Positions 12,836-24,993 of a DNA stretch of 64,000 nucleotides are shown one piece after another. Origin of the DNA: Nemophila menziesii (lineage: Eukaryota; Streptophyta; Magnoliopsida; Boraginales; Hydrophyllaceae); the NCBI GenBank assembly GCA_029959085.1, contig JARWIR010000027.1, forward strand, positions 7,316,001 to 7,380,000. The letters are read 5' to 3'. Under the pieces are notes generated by a model. The model did no database searches. It saw nothing but the letters and a program-made list of their open reading frames with translations, and was not told where the DNA came from. Each line of letters begins with the position of its first letter. Position 1 is the stretch's first letter. A program made the position numbers and the translations under genes.

Positions 12836-15180
12836 TATTACAACAATCTTTTTCTTTAGCGATTGCTCGATTTTAAAATTCTTTACCACCACTTGATTTA
12901 TGGTTTTCTTGAGTTTTGCAAATCTGTTTCTAGATATGTAAATAGCCTATCTTCCACTACCTCTTTTCTCTTCTTGATAGTATCGCCTCTTCCAAAGTTG
13001 TCTTTAGGTAAGGAATTGAAGATCATCTATCTATATATGAGCATATCAATACATCATTTCCATCCATACTAAAATTTCCCGAGCTCTAACCCTCCCTTGT
13101 ATAAACTTTTTAGTTTGAAAATATTGATAGAAAGGACTATAATTTAGGGTTTAAGAGTGTAATTCATTTTCACAAGTTTCACCATTTAACATATTAATTT
13201 AGTTCTCGTGAGATTTCTTATATCATCTTCAAAAGTTAAACTATATATTAACACCATTTTGTACTAGGATTAGTGAATTCATCCTTTGTATCCTCTTAAC
13301 TTTTTTTATAACTTGTTTGCCAGCTAATGAATTTTTAATTATTATGTGCCTACTACTTATTATATGAATCATTGACCAGAGATATTGATAAAACAATATA
13401 ATGAGATTAATAAAAAAACAGTCTTGATAAAAAATATTAACATTTTGTTTTTCATTACATTGGAGAGTACTTTGACCTAGGTAGATTTGAGTTAATTACG
13501 GAAATTCCTAAACACTAGAACAACTATTAACCTGTCCACCCTGATATACATGAAGTTATGGCTTCTGGTTTTCCTTGAACCTCTTCTTTTCTCTTTCCTA
13601 GTAAAGTTTTGTGAATAATAAATTCAAGTATTATAGAAGTCGCTTTATTATACCATTTATTCTACTAAAGTAAAGTTATAAAACTTACTTGAAGAATCTG
13701 GGATGGTTTTATTACTGTAAGAAATTTAAAGGGTCAAGACAAACCTTTTAGGCGGAATTAAGAATCGAAATGCTTTCCGATGTTGAATCCACTTACATAT
13801 CGAAAAAAATTGCTATTCAATAACATAAATTCTACTGGATCTAATATGTAGAAGAGATGTTGAGAGAATTTTCAGTGATTTTTTTCTTCCAAATATAAGG
13901 CAGAGAACAGAAAAAAGCTTATATTAAATATGAATTATGATATTCTTATATTTGAATAACTTCCTTGAAGTTATTTATATACTAGTTATTCAAATAATAA
14001 CTACCACACTGGGTCGGGCTAACCATTATGGGCACCATAATATTGGCCAAACCTAACCCAATTTCTTTCAATTACTTTTTTGAGAATACAAGTTAAGGAT
14101 TTTCACTTTGAAAGTGGAGTCACCTTTATACTGAGAAATCATCTCGGTATTTCTTGACAAATTCATCTAGGGATTTAAAATAATTGATTGATAAAACAAT
14201 GTGGTCTTCTCTTTTAATTTGCATGATCAATATATTAATTCTACATATGGGTGTGACATTCATTTGTGATCCCAACTAAAATAAATTACTAAGAAAGCAT
14301 GGATCCTATTATAAATTTAGATTGAATATGTTGGGTGAACTAAATTATTTTTATAGCAAAATCAGGTAAAAACATAAATTGATAAGCAAATAAATAATAA
14401 TTTAACTTGCAAAAAAATTCTACATCCTGAGTATAGATCATGTAGTGACCATATTTTATTAAAATAATAGAATATTTTCATAAACAAACATATCAAGGAG
14501 CCAGTTTGAAATTGTTAAGAGCTAAATCAGTTTTGAATAAAAAATAAAATATGTGTCAAAAAAATTAGAATAATATCTTGTGATCTATAATCACTTTAAG
14601 TGCTTTAAGAAAATTATATATATTGCTTTTCATAAAAGTGTTTTTAAGGGTCCAAACCATTTTAAATGATCTCTTTTGAAAAACAAAGTAGGCGAGGCTC
14701 AAATTTCTTTGAATATATTTTTCAAAAAAATATAATAGGTATACATTTTATATAAAATTACCTTCCTGGAATTTATGAATTAAGGCCTTATTGTTTTTGA
14801 ATGGAGGCCAGGGTTGCTTATATGTTGTTTAAAAATTCAAGAATAATAAAAAGGAACTCAAGCAATTTTCCGTAAGATTTCTCAAATTTCTTTTACAAAA
14901 TCATACTACTAATTCTTGGGCAAATGAACTATTTTATCCCCAAAAAGTTTAATTTGGGAGAATCAGTGTGTCATCCATAGCAAATAAAACACATTAGTAG
15001 AGAATGGCGTAAATGGAACAAATTATCATAAACAAATATAGTTGATACGAACCTAAATTGGACTTTCAATTGTAAGATACATTCGGTGAGAAAGCGTCGA
15101 ATCTACCCTAGCAGAGAAAAAAGTATAAATCCAAAATAATTAAATAAACTCGTGAGCAAAGTAAACTATATATTAGAATG

Positions 15181-15217
<37 letters not shown>

Positions 15218-16193
15218 TATAATACGAGGCTTTAATAGAATTTTTCCAAAAGGATGTGTGTATATATAAGCATACATATTTATAGACTCTAATGAGAGAG
15301 TACTTATTATGCATAACATGGATAATTATCAAAACCTAAAAAAATCCAAAAAATATTGTCACAAGTGGATATTCTTATTAATTATAAGACCAATAATCCC
15401 CTTAGTAATTCGCATTTTGGTTTAATGATGGATAATTTCTCTATGGTACACTTGATTCATATCTCATTTTAATGCAACTCGACTTTCGACTTTTGATGTG
15501 TCACAAGTGTTTTTAATAATATACATTTTCACTGCCCCGATAATCCACCCCTTTGCGAGATTCACTTCAAGATTTGAGTATAAAAAATTCAAACTTACCC
15601 TTCTATTTATCAATAATTCAAATTTTGTTTTTTCTAAGTGATACCCTTTGTATCTATCACACTGGTCATATCTTATTTAATGCATCAACCAGATATTTAA
15701 TTTAATATTTAAGCTTTCTTTATTTATCTTCTCGAAGATAAATTATCAACCAGATTTTTTGAACTCAGCTTAAATTGACCAAAATATTATTTTTATAGTT
15801 AAAAAGCATATAAATGAAATATTAGTATAAATGAAATATGTAATATTAAGTTTTAAGTGATGTATAAATAAAAATATATCGTAAATATATTAATGTTATC
15901 CTAAGTAATATTAATATTTAATGAAAATATATTTTATACATAAATATTACTTTACTGTATTTCACATAAATTTTTTTAAAAATAATGATGGAGAAGCCTT
16001 ATAGGATTGATCTATATGGTTCCAAAATTGCACTACTTTTTATCTTTTTTTTTTCAGATTTACTATCTAAAAAAACCAAATCTCAATCCTATCCATATCA
16101 TTTTGAAATGTACTCTTTTCATCAAATTCTTTAAATACTTAATTTTTTATCCATACATTTACCTAATAACATGATTTTTAGTACCAATTTAAT
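12836..16193. other. AT-rich gene-free DNA
   Basis: I see no coding frame with a recognisable product, no RNA gene and no clear element ends in this stretch. A microsatellite at 15181-15215 is listed separately. Confidence 0.5.
15181..15215. repeat. (ATA)n microsatellite
   Basis: About eleven ATA/AAT triplets in a row in gene-free DNA. Confidence 0.95.
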
Positions 16194-16577
16194 TAAAATT
16201 ATATTAACATATCAATATCAAAAATGAAATTACCAGAAAAGAAAAAGTACCTGAGTGTCCAGATCGACAACTTCTGTAAACATGAAAATATACATAATAT
16301 TATTAGAACAGATATTTTTTCAAAAAATGTATGTAGTATGGTAAATGATTATGGTGAACTAAAAAAAAATTGACCCTTTATCATTAATCTTATTGAAATA
16401 TAATGGCTAACGATAGATATAAGATTAAAAAGAGCAATTTTGATAGAAATCTGATTCACTACTTAAGAAAAATAATACAAAACAAAAGTTGGTTAAGAAA
16501 GAAATTTAGATAATGGGGGATTTTTGGTGCGCCTTCTAATAATTTTATAGTGTAGGAAGAGATATTAGTGCGCTAGC
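16194..16577. repeat. Duplicated segment X, copy 2
   Basis: Diverged copy of 11957-12362. Similarity ends near 16577 (...TATTAGTGCGCTAGCAT), immediately before the degenerate tandem repeats of the putative copia-like insertion. Confidence 0.75.
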
Positions 16578-16599
16578 ATAATTTTTGTATGCTAGAAAG

Positions 16600-16895
16600 A
16601 TATACCAAATTTTATAGACCCGAAGTCTATAACACAATTTATATGTCCGAATTATCTAAAGATTTGAAACCAAGATAAATTTTTGATGACTTGAAGCATA
16701 TATCAATTTCTTTAAAGTCTCGAAGGCTAAATCAAATTTTTAAAGGATGGAGTATGAATTAAATTTCAAAGAGTGGAAACCTATATTGATTTGTAAAGGT
16801 TTGAAGGTTAAATATAATTTTAACGGCTCGAAATCTAAAATAATTACAAAGACTTGAAGTCTGAATTCAAATTTATGGGTTTGAAGAAAAAACGG
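16600..16895. repeat. Degenerate tandem repeats (about 40-45 bp)
   Basis: Repeated phrases of the type AAAG-ACT(C/T)GAAG-(T/G)CTAAAT followed by an AATTT run recur about six or seven times. They are strongly diverged, as in spacer repeats of old non-coding LTR elements. Confidence 0.6.
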
Positions 16896-17439
16896 TGTTA
16901 TATGATAACAAAAATTAATATATATATATCATGGATATCTAAGAATTGAATTGGGTCATATGTAACAAGATGATTTTATTCAAAAAAATACATAAAATTA
17001 GTGGAGATAAGTTGAACTGAATAATTTTATAAAGTACACCATCTTTTGGTATAATTTGTTTAAAGTTTGCATGATAACGGGTTCAAACTTGTAACGTGCC
17101 TTGTAAATGTTTAAAGTCTTACCAATTGGACAATCTAATAATTTGTTAGTAAATTGGACAAAAATAAATTTTAATATAATTTCAGGTACTACTAAATTAA
17201 GTAAGGATTTCAAACGGAAAACGTAATATTACCGAGTGGAACAAATATACGTCTCATTGTATCAGATCACACATATACTCTTGAAGTAGCTATTGTGCAA
17301 ATAAAGGTTTTACAAAATAATATTAGATGGTTTGTCTCGTTTGTAAGCTAAGTAATGAATTATTGATATAAAGATCATAATTCGTGTTCCATTTACATAA
17401 TACTATTCCCTGAATTGATTAGAATTTATTACCTAAACG

Positions 17440-18480
17440 AATGTAAAATCTTTCAAATGCGTATGGAAATAAACATTGTGGTGACAAAATTCGATTGAAT
17501 AAAATCACATTCTCTGGCTCAAAACAATTCCATGTAGTGGATGGTATTGCATTCCTTGTAACGGTTGTTGAATTTTTCTATCTCCTTGAAAATTAGATAT
17601 GTAAACAAAACTGGTAGTGTTAAATGCGATTAAATATTATACTCTCTGGCTAAAATTAATCATTATAGTGAATAAAACTACATTTCCTAAAGAAAATGTT
17701 ACGTCTTCTAATGTGTATTAGAATCAGCGTGATTCATAACTTCACAAAGGTTGAAAATCATGAAAGTGTTGCAAAGTTTGCCGTGTATGTTTTCATATAG
17801 TATATATATATATGATTTTTTCTTCTCTAATTGTTGTTAAGAAAAGGAAAATAGGTGATGACAACAAGCTTTAACCTGAAAAAAAAAGACTAGAAGCAAA
17901 GCAAACCAAAAAAAGATGACGTTAATTATTTCATGAGAATACAAAGACAAATGGAATACCGTCTCTATACTTCAAAACTTCAAGGTTGCATAATTATACA
18001 TGAAGTGGATATTATTGTAGCTATAAGTACTTTGAAAAAAGACATGTTAAGACCTTTTACGTATTTTATTTCATGGAAATACTCATGAAGTAGTATAATT
18101 GTAAGTAGAGTTTCATCCTAATATTAAGGTTTAACCTTACACTTTCTTGTAAACTATAACGTTTCGTTCCTCGAAGTGAATGAAGCTACATTCTGTGAAG
18201 TGAACGTAATCGTTTTCATAAACTAAATAAATAGAGGTATGGATGAAAAACAAGTGGGTTAATGTTGTATTCCCTGATTAGAAATTATTGTCCAGAGAGA
18301 ATATGGTCACATTCTCTAAATCAAATGCACATTTCCAGCTTATATAACATTGAGCCGGGAAGGGAAATAATTGAGTGACTTAAATAATATTTTTCCCAGC
18401 GGAAAACCATTCTTGAAGTGAATGGAAGTGCGTTTCTGAAATAAAATGCAACGTTTTTCAATGTGTCTGGAATTGACATC
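17440..18480. repeat. Diverged repeats around GTGAATGAA-ACTACATTCTCTGA
   Basis: At least four diverged copies of a phrase of the form '(A/G)TGAAT(A/G)(A/G)A(A/G)..(A/G)C(A/G)TT(T/C)C' (near 17500, 17660, 18170 and 18410) are spaced over about 1 kb. No coding frame is present. It is read as internal DNA of the copia-like element. Confidence 0.4.
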
Positions 18481-19326
18481 TTGGTGACCCGAACATCAGA
18501 CGAGGTTAAGGTAAGAAAAAAATCCTTACCACCTAAAATGGAATAATAAGGAATATCCCGAAAGTAAAGGTCACGGTAAATAAATCATCACGACGTGATA
18601 AGTATGAATATTACTGATAAAGCTGAACTACATAGTGTCCGCGTATCCGTGAAATACTAAGACACTTAGTTGATCTAATTAAAAGTTTTTGGATGTGCAA
18701 TAGTTATGTTACCTTATGGTACAAATTTGACATAGTTGGAGAATTATGTTTAATCCCAAATAAATTTACTAAAGTTAAAGGATATTTTCTGAAATTAGTA
18801 TTTTGTATAAACCAAAAGTGCCCGTAACAATGTATATGTTTGCATTAATTACTAAAAGTCTCACCAGAACTGTGTATGAAAATAAAATCAGCTATTTCTT
18901 TAGGGTTGTATAATATACAGATGTGAGTAGTTGAAACGCACATTATGCAAAAGAAAAGATGTCACAATCCAAATAATTTTCTATTATTCACTTGGTCTCT
19001 ACTTAAAAGAACCAGAATATTGTTTTACCAAATGACTACCCCCTTATTGGGGGGAGAGACAAGGCAACTTGAATTTGTGTGACGTATAGAGAAGGAAACC
19101 TGAAGTTGTGTGATGTATCGTGGAATACAATTTATTATATCATTTTTATCCACGAACTAAAGAATAAGAACTTGAAATCAAAAGGAACTCCATTTGCAAA
19201 GTATTGTAAATAATATACCTAATGCATTTGCAAGTCTGTAGAATATTTTGAAATCCCAAAATATGTTGTAAACACTCAAACATAGGTTATTGTTTTATAT
19301 AGACATATAACAAATATTCCAGCAAA

Positions 19327-19438
19327 TGTATCAAACCAACGCATGAAGCATGGTAAACCTGTAATGCATCTAACCAACACATGAAGTTTGGTAGCTTTGT
19401 AATGTATATAACCAACGCAAAAAGCGTGGTAAACCTGT
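19327..19438. repeat. Three tandem 38-bp repeats
   Basis: Units start at 19327, 19365 and 19403 with an exact 38-bp period (TGTATCAAACCAACGC..., TGCATCTAACCAACAC..., TGTATATAACCAACGC...). The array ends about 15 bp before the solo LTR. Confidence 0.9.
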
Positions 19439-19453
19439 CAGTTAAAAGAATAC

Positions 19454-20934
19454 TGATGTCTCCTCATTTGTGATAGTAAAATATACTCATGAGACATCAT
19501 TTTAGGCTTATTTATTAGTTTATAGGTTTATTTTAGCTTAGTTTAGTGCACTTTCCTATTTTGAGTCTTGATTTAGTAACATAATATTTTTAGAGCATAT
19601 TGGGTTTAATTGTTTATTTAGTGTGAAGCTTTAAAGATAATTATGGAGATTAATTAGAGTCCAAGTCAAGGACTACACCTTATGGAAAGAGATTTGCATG
19701 GAAATTGGAGATAAGTTAAACAAAGGCTAAAAAGATGTAAAAGGAAAAGCTGCCTAAATCTGGGATTCTGCACACACGTCTAAAGATTGATGTTTTTACC
19801 TAAGAAATAGGCCGATTTTGGTAATTTCCTTCTAAAGGGTCAAGATAATTCTGTTTCGATTCTTTTGGTATCTTATGGAGCAAAATCCGACCAATAACGA
19901 AGAAGATATGCTCAAAACGGTCCAGCAGTGTTTTCCTTACGAATTTGAGTTGGGCTAGGAGTCCATTACTTAGAGTTATCTCCAAGAAACGATTTAGGTC
20001 AACCTATACACTATAAATACAGCCTCTTAACACTCTTAAATCATCCTTGGTGAAACCTTAAACCAAGAGGAAGCATACAACACAAGAGAGAAGTCAGGAA
20101 GGAGCTGTTCATCAACAATGTCTTCTTCTACCTTTAATTTTGTAATTTCTTTCTTTTCTTTCATGAACTAAATTTCTTTAGCTTAAGTTTTAGCATTAAT
20201 GTATGAACCCTAGTTTTGATTGACATCTATCTAATTTGGGAATTTAATGTTTTTAATAGAATTATAGTTTTTATTCTCTGTTTATGTGTTTGGATTTATA
20301 TTCTGTGTTCTTGTGGACTGCAACCATTAGAATTACCATCTAGTAATTAGAATACCATTGACAACGGTGTTTAATTGCATGTTTAGCACATAACGTTTAG
20401 TTTTAGGTTTGATCTGACAACCCAACCTAGCTAGATAATCACTATGGTTTAGTCTTTGTGACTATTTACCAATTACAGGAAAAGTTTGCTTAGGAAGCCT
20501 TATTGACACAGGTAAATCCTATTTGAAACTACCGATAGCATATTGGGACCGATTAGGGAAATACTACATAATTCACCCTTACATGTTTAGAACGGCAAAA
20601 CTAGTGGGGATTACATGCTAATAACTTAAGCTATATTCTCATATCACTTCTCTTTCGTATTTATTTTTCTGTCTTTTAATTCTTAGTTTTACTTTAGTTT
20701 ATTAGAAAATCAAACAAAAATCTATTTATCTTTACTTTTATTTGCGTTTAGTTGTTCTAGCTTTAATTATTTACTCTCGATATTTGCATAAGATTCCTCT
20801 AACCTCAGTAGTCTCTGCGGAACGAATCTTCATCTAAAACTTGCATACGATCTGTATACTTGCAGAACCGTGTAGTTCTAGGGTGTTTTTGCACTTTATT
20901 TACATCTTATTTTATCACACCCTAGGCCCCACCA
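19454..20934 (+). mobile_element. Solo LTR of the Athila-like Ty3 family (copy A)
   Basis: It begins TGATGTCTCC and ends GGCCCCACCA (TG...CA), 1481 bp long. It is flanked by the 5-bp duplication AATAC at 19449-19453 and 20935-20939. It is homologous over its length to the reverse complement of 23443-24993, 42503-43983 and 57546-59078, and to 45074-46634. A TATA box (CTATAAATAC, 20011-20020) sits in the position conserved across copies. No internal element DNA lies beside it, so it is a solo LTR left by LTR-LTR recombination. Confidence 0.9.
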
Positions 20935-21411
20935 AATACCATGCCCCAAAGAAGAAAATCTCATGGGTAAATGATAAAATGGTAAATATTGTGGAATATG
21001 CACTCCACGTGATACAACATGAATTATTAAGTTAACTAATGTTGGCACATACATTTCATTTAAGGGAAGTAACGGTCATTGAAGAGACCTAGGTACCTAA
21101 ATTTGAAAAAAGTTACGAGATTATTAGTCTGCTGAAAATATTTAAAACTGTTAGACAATTTATGAGATTAATATGTTTTATTTAATATAGTGCTTGAAAT
21201 AAATAATAAGGATCTTAAACCACAAAGTGGTGAAATATGTCGACAATGAAAGATAGGATAATAGTAAATTTTCAAATCTACAACCCTACATGTATCACGG
21301 AAGTTCCTGCAAAAACCTTGAATTAATTATGGGAGACGTCCTCATTATTATGTCATTAATACGGTGTAGTGGTTATTAGATTGATAATAAAAAAAATTGA
21401 TAAACAAAATA

Positions 21412-21500
21412 GGTGCTAGAAGCACCATAGGTGCCTGTAGCATGACATGTGCCCAAGCACGAAAGGTGTTTGAAAGCACACCAAGTGCCTGAAGTACTTA
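21412..21500. repeat. Imperfect ~19-bp tandem repeats around GTGCCTGAAGCAC
   Basis: About five imperfect units (GGTGCTAGAAGCACC, GGTGCCTGTAGCATG, GTGCCCAAGCACG, GGTGTTTGAAAGCACA, AGTGCCTGAAGTAC). Each unit is itself roughly palindromic. Within the copia-like element. Confidence 0.75.
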
Positions 21501-22222
21501 GAGCGTCTAAATATGAAATTCTCAAAAATTGAAAAGTTCCTAGAGTATAAAAGTTCTCGAAGAATATAATTTATTTAAAGCACAAGAGAAAAATGTCAGG
21601 ATTATGAAAGGATACTTAGAATAATTGTTGTCATAATTAATGTCATGATGAAAAGGATGTGATATTTGTGTATTGTACTCTGTTTCCTTTACTATGGCTT
21701 TTCTCACTGAGTTTTTCCTAATAAGGTTTTAACAAGTCATACCAAACATTCATTGTCAAAAAAGTATATACTCTTCTTCTCGATCAAGAAATGATATTAC
21801 TAACACTCCATAAAAAAATTCAGAAGATTCACTAATTAAAGTTTCATTAAGGACAACATCAAGGTACAAGTCTACAAGTATCTAATGTATTAGAAAATAT
21901 GTAAAGTCTTAATGTGGGGGAGAATATATTGAAATTTTGCATTTTTTCCTTCACCGGGGGTTTTCCCATTGGGTTGTTCCGGTAAGGTTGTAACGAGACA
22001 GATTGAATATGTGTCAAAACCTCAAGCATTGATGATTCTTTTCCCTTCATAAAGTTTTATCTCAATGGATTTTCTTGATAATACTTTAATGAGGCATATC
22101 TTTCAGTGAATATCCAAGGGGGAGTGGTATGAAATATTTACTTAAGTGGATTATTCAACATACCGTAAAGAAGTGTGGTTCATCTTCAACAAGAATATAT
22201 CGATAGTATTCTATGAGGATAC

Positions 22223-22292
22223 TGTTCCTTGTACCACACATAATTAGAATGGTTACATGTTCCTTGTACCACACATATTTAGAATGGTTACA
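22223..22292. repeat. Two tandem 35-bp repeats
   Basis: Units at 22223-22257 and 22258-22292 (TGTTCCTTGTACCACACA...GGTTACA) differ at a single position, so this duplication is recent relative to its surroundings. Confidence 0.95.
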
Positions 22293-22713
22293 TCAAAGGA
22301 GACAAAACAAAACATATTTCACCAAAGTCTTCTACACACACGAGTTACAGAAGAATGTGGGTATTGACACTAGACAAATACAATTATGCAACAGTTTTGT
22401 ATATTTTCCTGATGAAATCATTGTCAACCACAATATTCAAGAAGTAGGTCCAAAATATTGAAATACGACAACTCAGAGATCTCTTGCCAACATCGGGGAG
22501 AGCGTAAACAAGACTGTACTTTTTTCCCTTTGTCCAAGTTCTGCTACAATGCATTTTCTTGGCAAGGTTTTAACGAGGCAACATTTCAAGATGATTAGTT
22601 CCACCTATATGTACTCTTTTTCCTTCGACCAAGTTTTTATCCCACAAGGTTTTCTTGGCAAGATTTTAACGAGGCATATTCTCTAATGGATGGACATCCA
22701 AGGAGGAGTATTA

Positions 22714-22910
22714 TGAAAAAATATAATATTATTATTTGTGGATGTCCAAAGGTTTAACCTTTAGTTTCTTATTTATTGTGGCAAGTGAAGGGTCACTCTT
22801 AACCCTATAAACATTAGACTATTATCTTGTAATAGGATTAGTGATATTGGAAATACAAGAAACAAAATTTCTCTTTATATTGTATCTCTTCTTTCTTTAG
22901 TTTATAACAA
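22714..22910 (+). mobile_element. Putative short copia-like LTR
   Basis: It starts TGAAAAAATA directly after the polypurine stretch CCAAGGAGGAGTATTA and ends ...TTTATAACA, giving TG...CA ends and a length of about 197 bp. Inside are CCTATAAACATTAG and TTGTATCTCTTC. No second copy was found in the window. Confidence 0.5.
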
Positions 22911-22921
22911 TTATCATTAGT

Positions 22922-23162
22922 AAAATATTTATGCAATATAAGTAATTACATTATGGGTTGTATATTTCATTGCTGGGTCCTCAACTTTGATTTCTTATCA
23001 TTCGTGTAACATAAGGGGTCTTATCCCATGTCTTTGTATGAATATCATCTCGGTTTAGGCTTGCCAATCCTTTTATACCAAACTTTTTCACTAGGTTACT
23101 GTTGTCGATCATTAATTACCCGATTTTGGGCATTATTTGATGTATTCTCTCTTTCTTTCACC
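22922..23162. repeat. Duplicated segment Y, copy 2
   Basis: Diverged copy of 12538-12835. It begins about 12 bp after the putative copia-like LTR. The small open frame here (23028-23258) is not conserved in copy 1 and is not called. Confidence 0.75.
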
Positions 23163-23442
23163 TTTATCAAATCAATATTTCTCTTTTTAGAGCTCAAATT
23201 TACTCCTAGACTCTTCTATATATCACAAAGTGTAGATCTAGGCCTTGCTGCCAAATAGATATGAAAAACCGAATTAACAACCCTTAGAAAAATGCATAAA
23301 ATACTGATCCAAATCCTCAATGTTATACGCAATTTTAGTAAACCGCTCCACATAGGATTGTAGGCTCTCAATTTTTTTTTTGACATTTGTCTAATAATAA
23401 GGAATTCTTTTGTCTATTTTTCTTGTTAGGAACCTGAACCGC

Positions 23443-24993
23443 TGGTGTTGCCTAGGGTGTGATAAAATAATATAATAAAATATAGATAAACGATGCACTA
23501 TTCATCCTAGACTAGCACAGTACTGCAAGTATTACAGGACGTATGCAAGTTTTAATGATAAGAAGATTCGTTCTCAGGGACTTAGTGTGTTACACGAATG
23601 AGCAAATAATTAAGAGTAGGAATAATTAATTAAAAGAACAGAAACTAAAGATGAATAATTGAGAGATGATTAATTAACTAATTAAAGGTAAAGACAAATA
23701 AATAAATACGAAGAAATATGAGATGAGAGATATAGCTTAGGTTTTGCTAGTATGCACTAATCCTTCTAATTTTTTCTATCAAATTCTAGTTAATAAGGGA
23801 GATAATAGCTCTTAGATACTTAGTCAGGATTCTAAATTCCCATACCTTAGACTTCGAGAGCGACTAAGGGGCCTACGTCACAATCACGAGGTCGTCCAAA
23901 CTTAGGGTTATCAATCTCTACCAAGGCCCTAAGCAGTACAATTCCTTCAATTGGTGATATGGTGATTAAAACAAACCCTAATGACTATCTAGTTAGAATT
24001 AGTGTTGTCAGGACCAATATAGAACACTAGACGTTATGTGGTGTTTCAATAATTAGACACCCCTTGCGGGCGACCATCTAACTACTATTAAGAAAGCCTA
24101 AAGTGATCAGGTTTAGGACAGGCAATAATTCAAAACACATAAACAAATATATGGGTAAGCGGCTAATATCAAATTAAAACATATAGTTCCCAAAGAAACT
24201 TAGATAGAAAGAAAATAGAATTAATAAATGATACATAATGCAAAACCCAAGTTATGGGAAAATTAGTTCATACCTGAAGTAAATAAACTAAAAGATTGAA
24301 CAAAAGACTTCATCTTGCTCTCTACAATAACTCTAATGATATAAACCCTAAGGACTAATTTATGTGAGGCAAGGATTATTTAAAAGAGATATAAGGGTGT
24401 ATTTATAGGTGTTTAGAAACCCTAATTCGTTTTCTTGGAGTGGAAGACAAGTAACTTGGACTTCAAGCCCAACTCAAATTCGTAACCCTAAAATATAGAA
24501 AAGGTAATAATCTGCCACATTTTTGTTTTGGTCATAACTGCTTCAATATTTATCCATTTGATGTGTTCCAATAGTCGAAACGGATAGTCTTGGAAAGCTC
24601 TATAACTTTTCTTCAGACCATTCTTCAAAATTCCTACCCAATATTGAGTTATGAGCCCTTTTGTGGTCGTGGGTGCTGGAATTCAGATTTATTTGGCAAT
24701 TTTATCTTTCCATATCCTAGCTTTTCCTTTCTATTCTCCAATTTTCATGTATATCTTCTTTCCTTTATCTCTTAATATTGACTTGACATCTAATTAATCT
24801 CCATATATATCTTTAAAGCTTCACACTAAATAAATAATTAAACCCAATATGCTCTAAAGATAATAATTCATTAGATCAAGACTAGAAATAGGAAAGTGCA
24901 CTATATCATGTGAAAATCGAGTATTTAGACTTGTAAAACACTAAAAATGATGTCTCCACTTAATATAAAATCATTACAAATGGGGAGACATCA
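23443..24993 (-). mobile_element. 3' LTR of the minus-strand Athila-like Ty3 element (copy B)
   Basis: Reads TGATGTCTCC...GGCAACACCA on the minus strand, 1551 bp. On its internal side (24994-25012) the minus strand reads CTTTGAGTTGGGGGTCT directly before the LTR, which is the polypurine tract. The same tract (GAGTTTGGGGTCT) precedes copy E at 45074, so this is the 3' LTR and the internal region lies to its right. A TATA box is conserved (ATTTATAG on plus, about 24401). The outer flank is ACCGC. Confidence 0.85.

Larger units (their letters stand above)
16578..22913 (+). mobile_element. Decayed Ty1/copia-like non-coding LTR element (LARD-like)
   Basis: This interval separates segments X and Y in the second copy and has no protein-coding capacity. 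Its right part carries five diverged copies of a motif typical of plant copia 3' ends: TTTTCCC..C, then GGTTTTCTTGGCAAGG, then TTTTAACGAGGCA. They lie near 21685, 21943, 22043, 22521 and 22618. Nearby are polypurine stretches such as CCAAGGGGGAGTGGTATGA (about 22110) and CCAAGGAGGAGTATTATGA (about 22688). The last polypurine stretch directly precedes a putative LTR at 22714-22910. A matching 5' LTR was not found near 16.6 kb, so the left boundary rests on where segment X similarity stops. The solo LTR at 19454-20934 is a later insertion. Confidence 0.5.

Noticed and set aside
12863..13072. 69-residue frame and other small frames between 12 and 23 kb
   Set aside because: Short, AT-rich, not preserved in the duplicated copies, and without recognisable motifs.
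16578..19453. Attempt to find a matching 5' LTR for the copia-like element
   Set aside because: A weak resemblance near 18120 (GGTTTAACCTT...TTTCTT) to 22750 is too short and lacks TG...CA ends and a target duplication.
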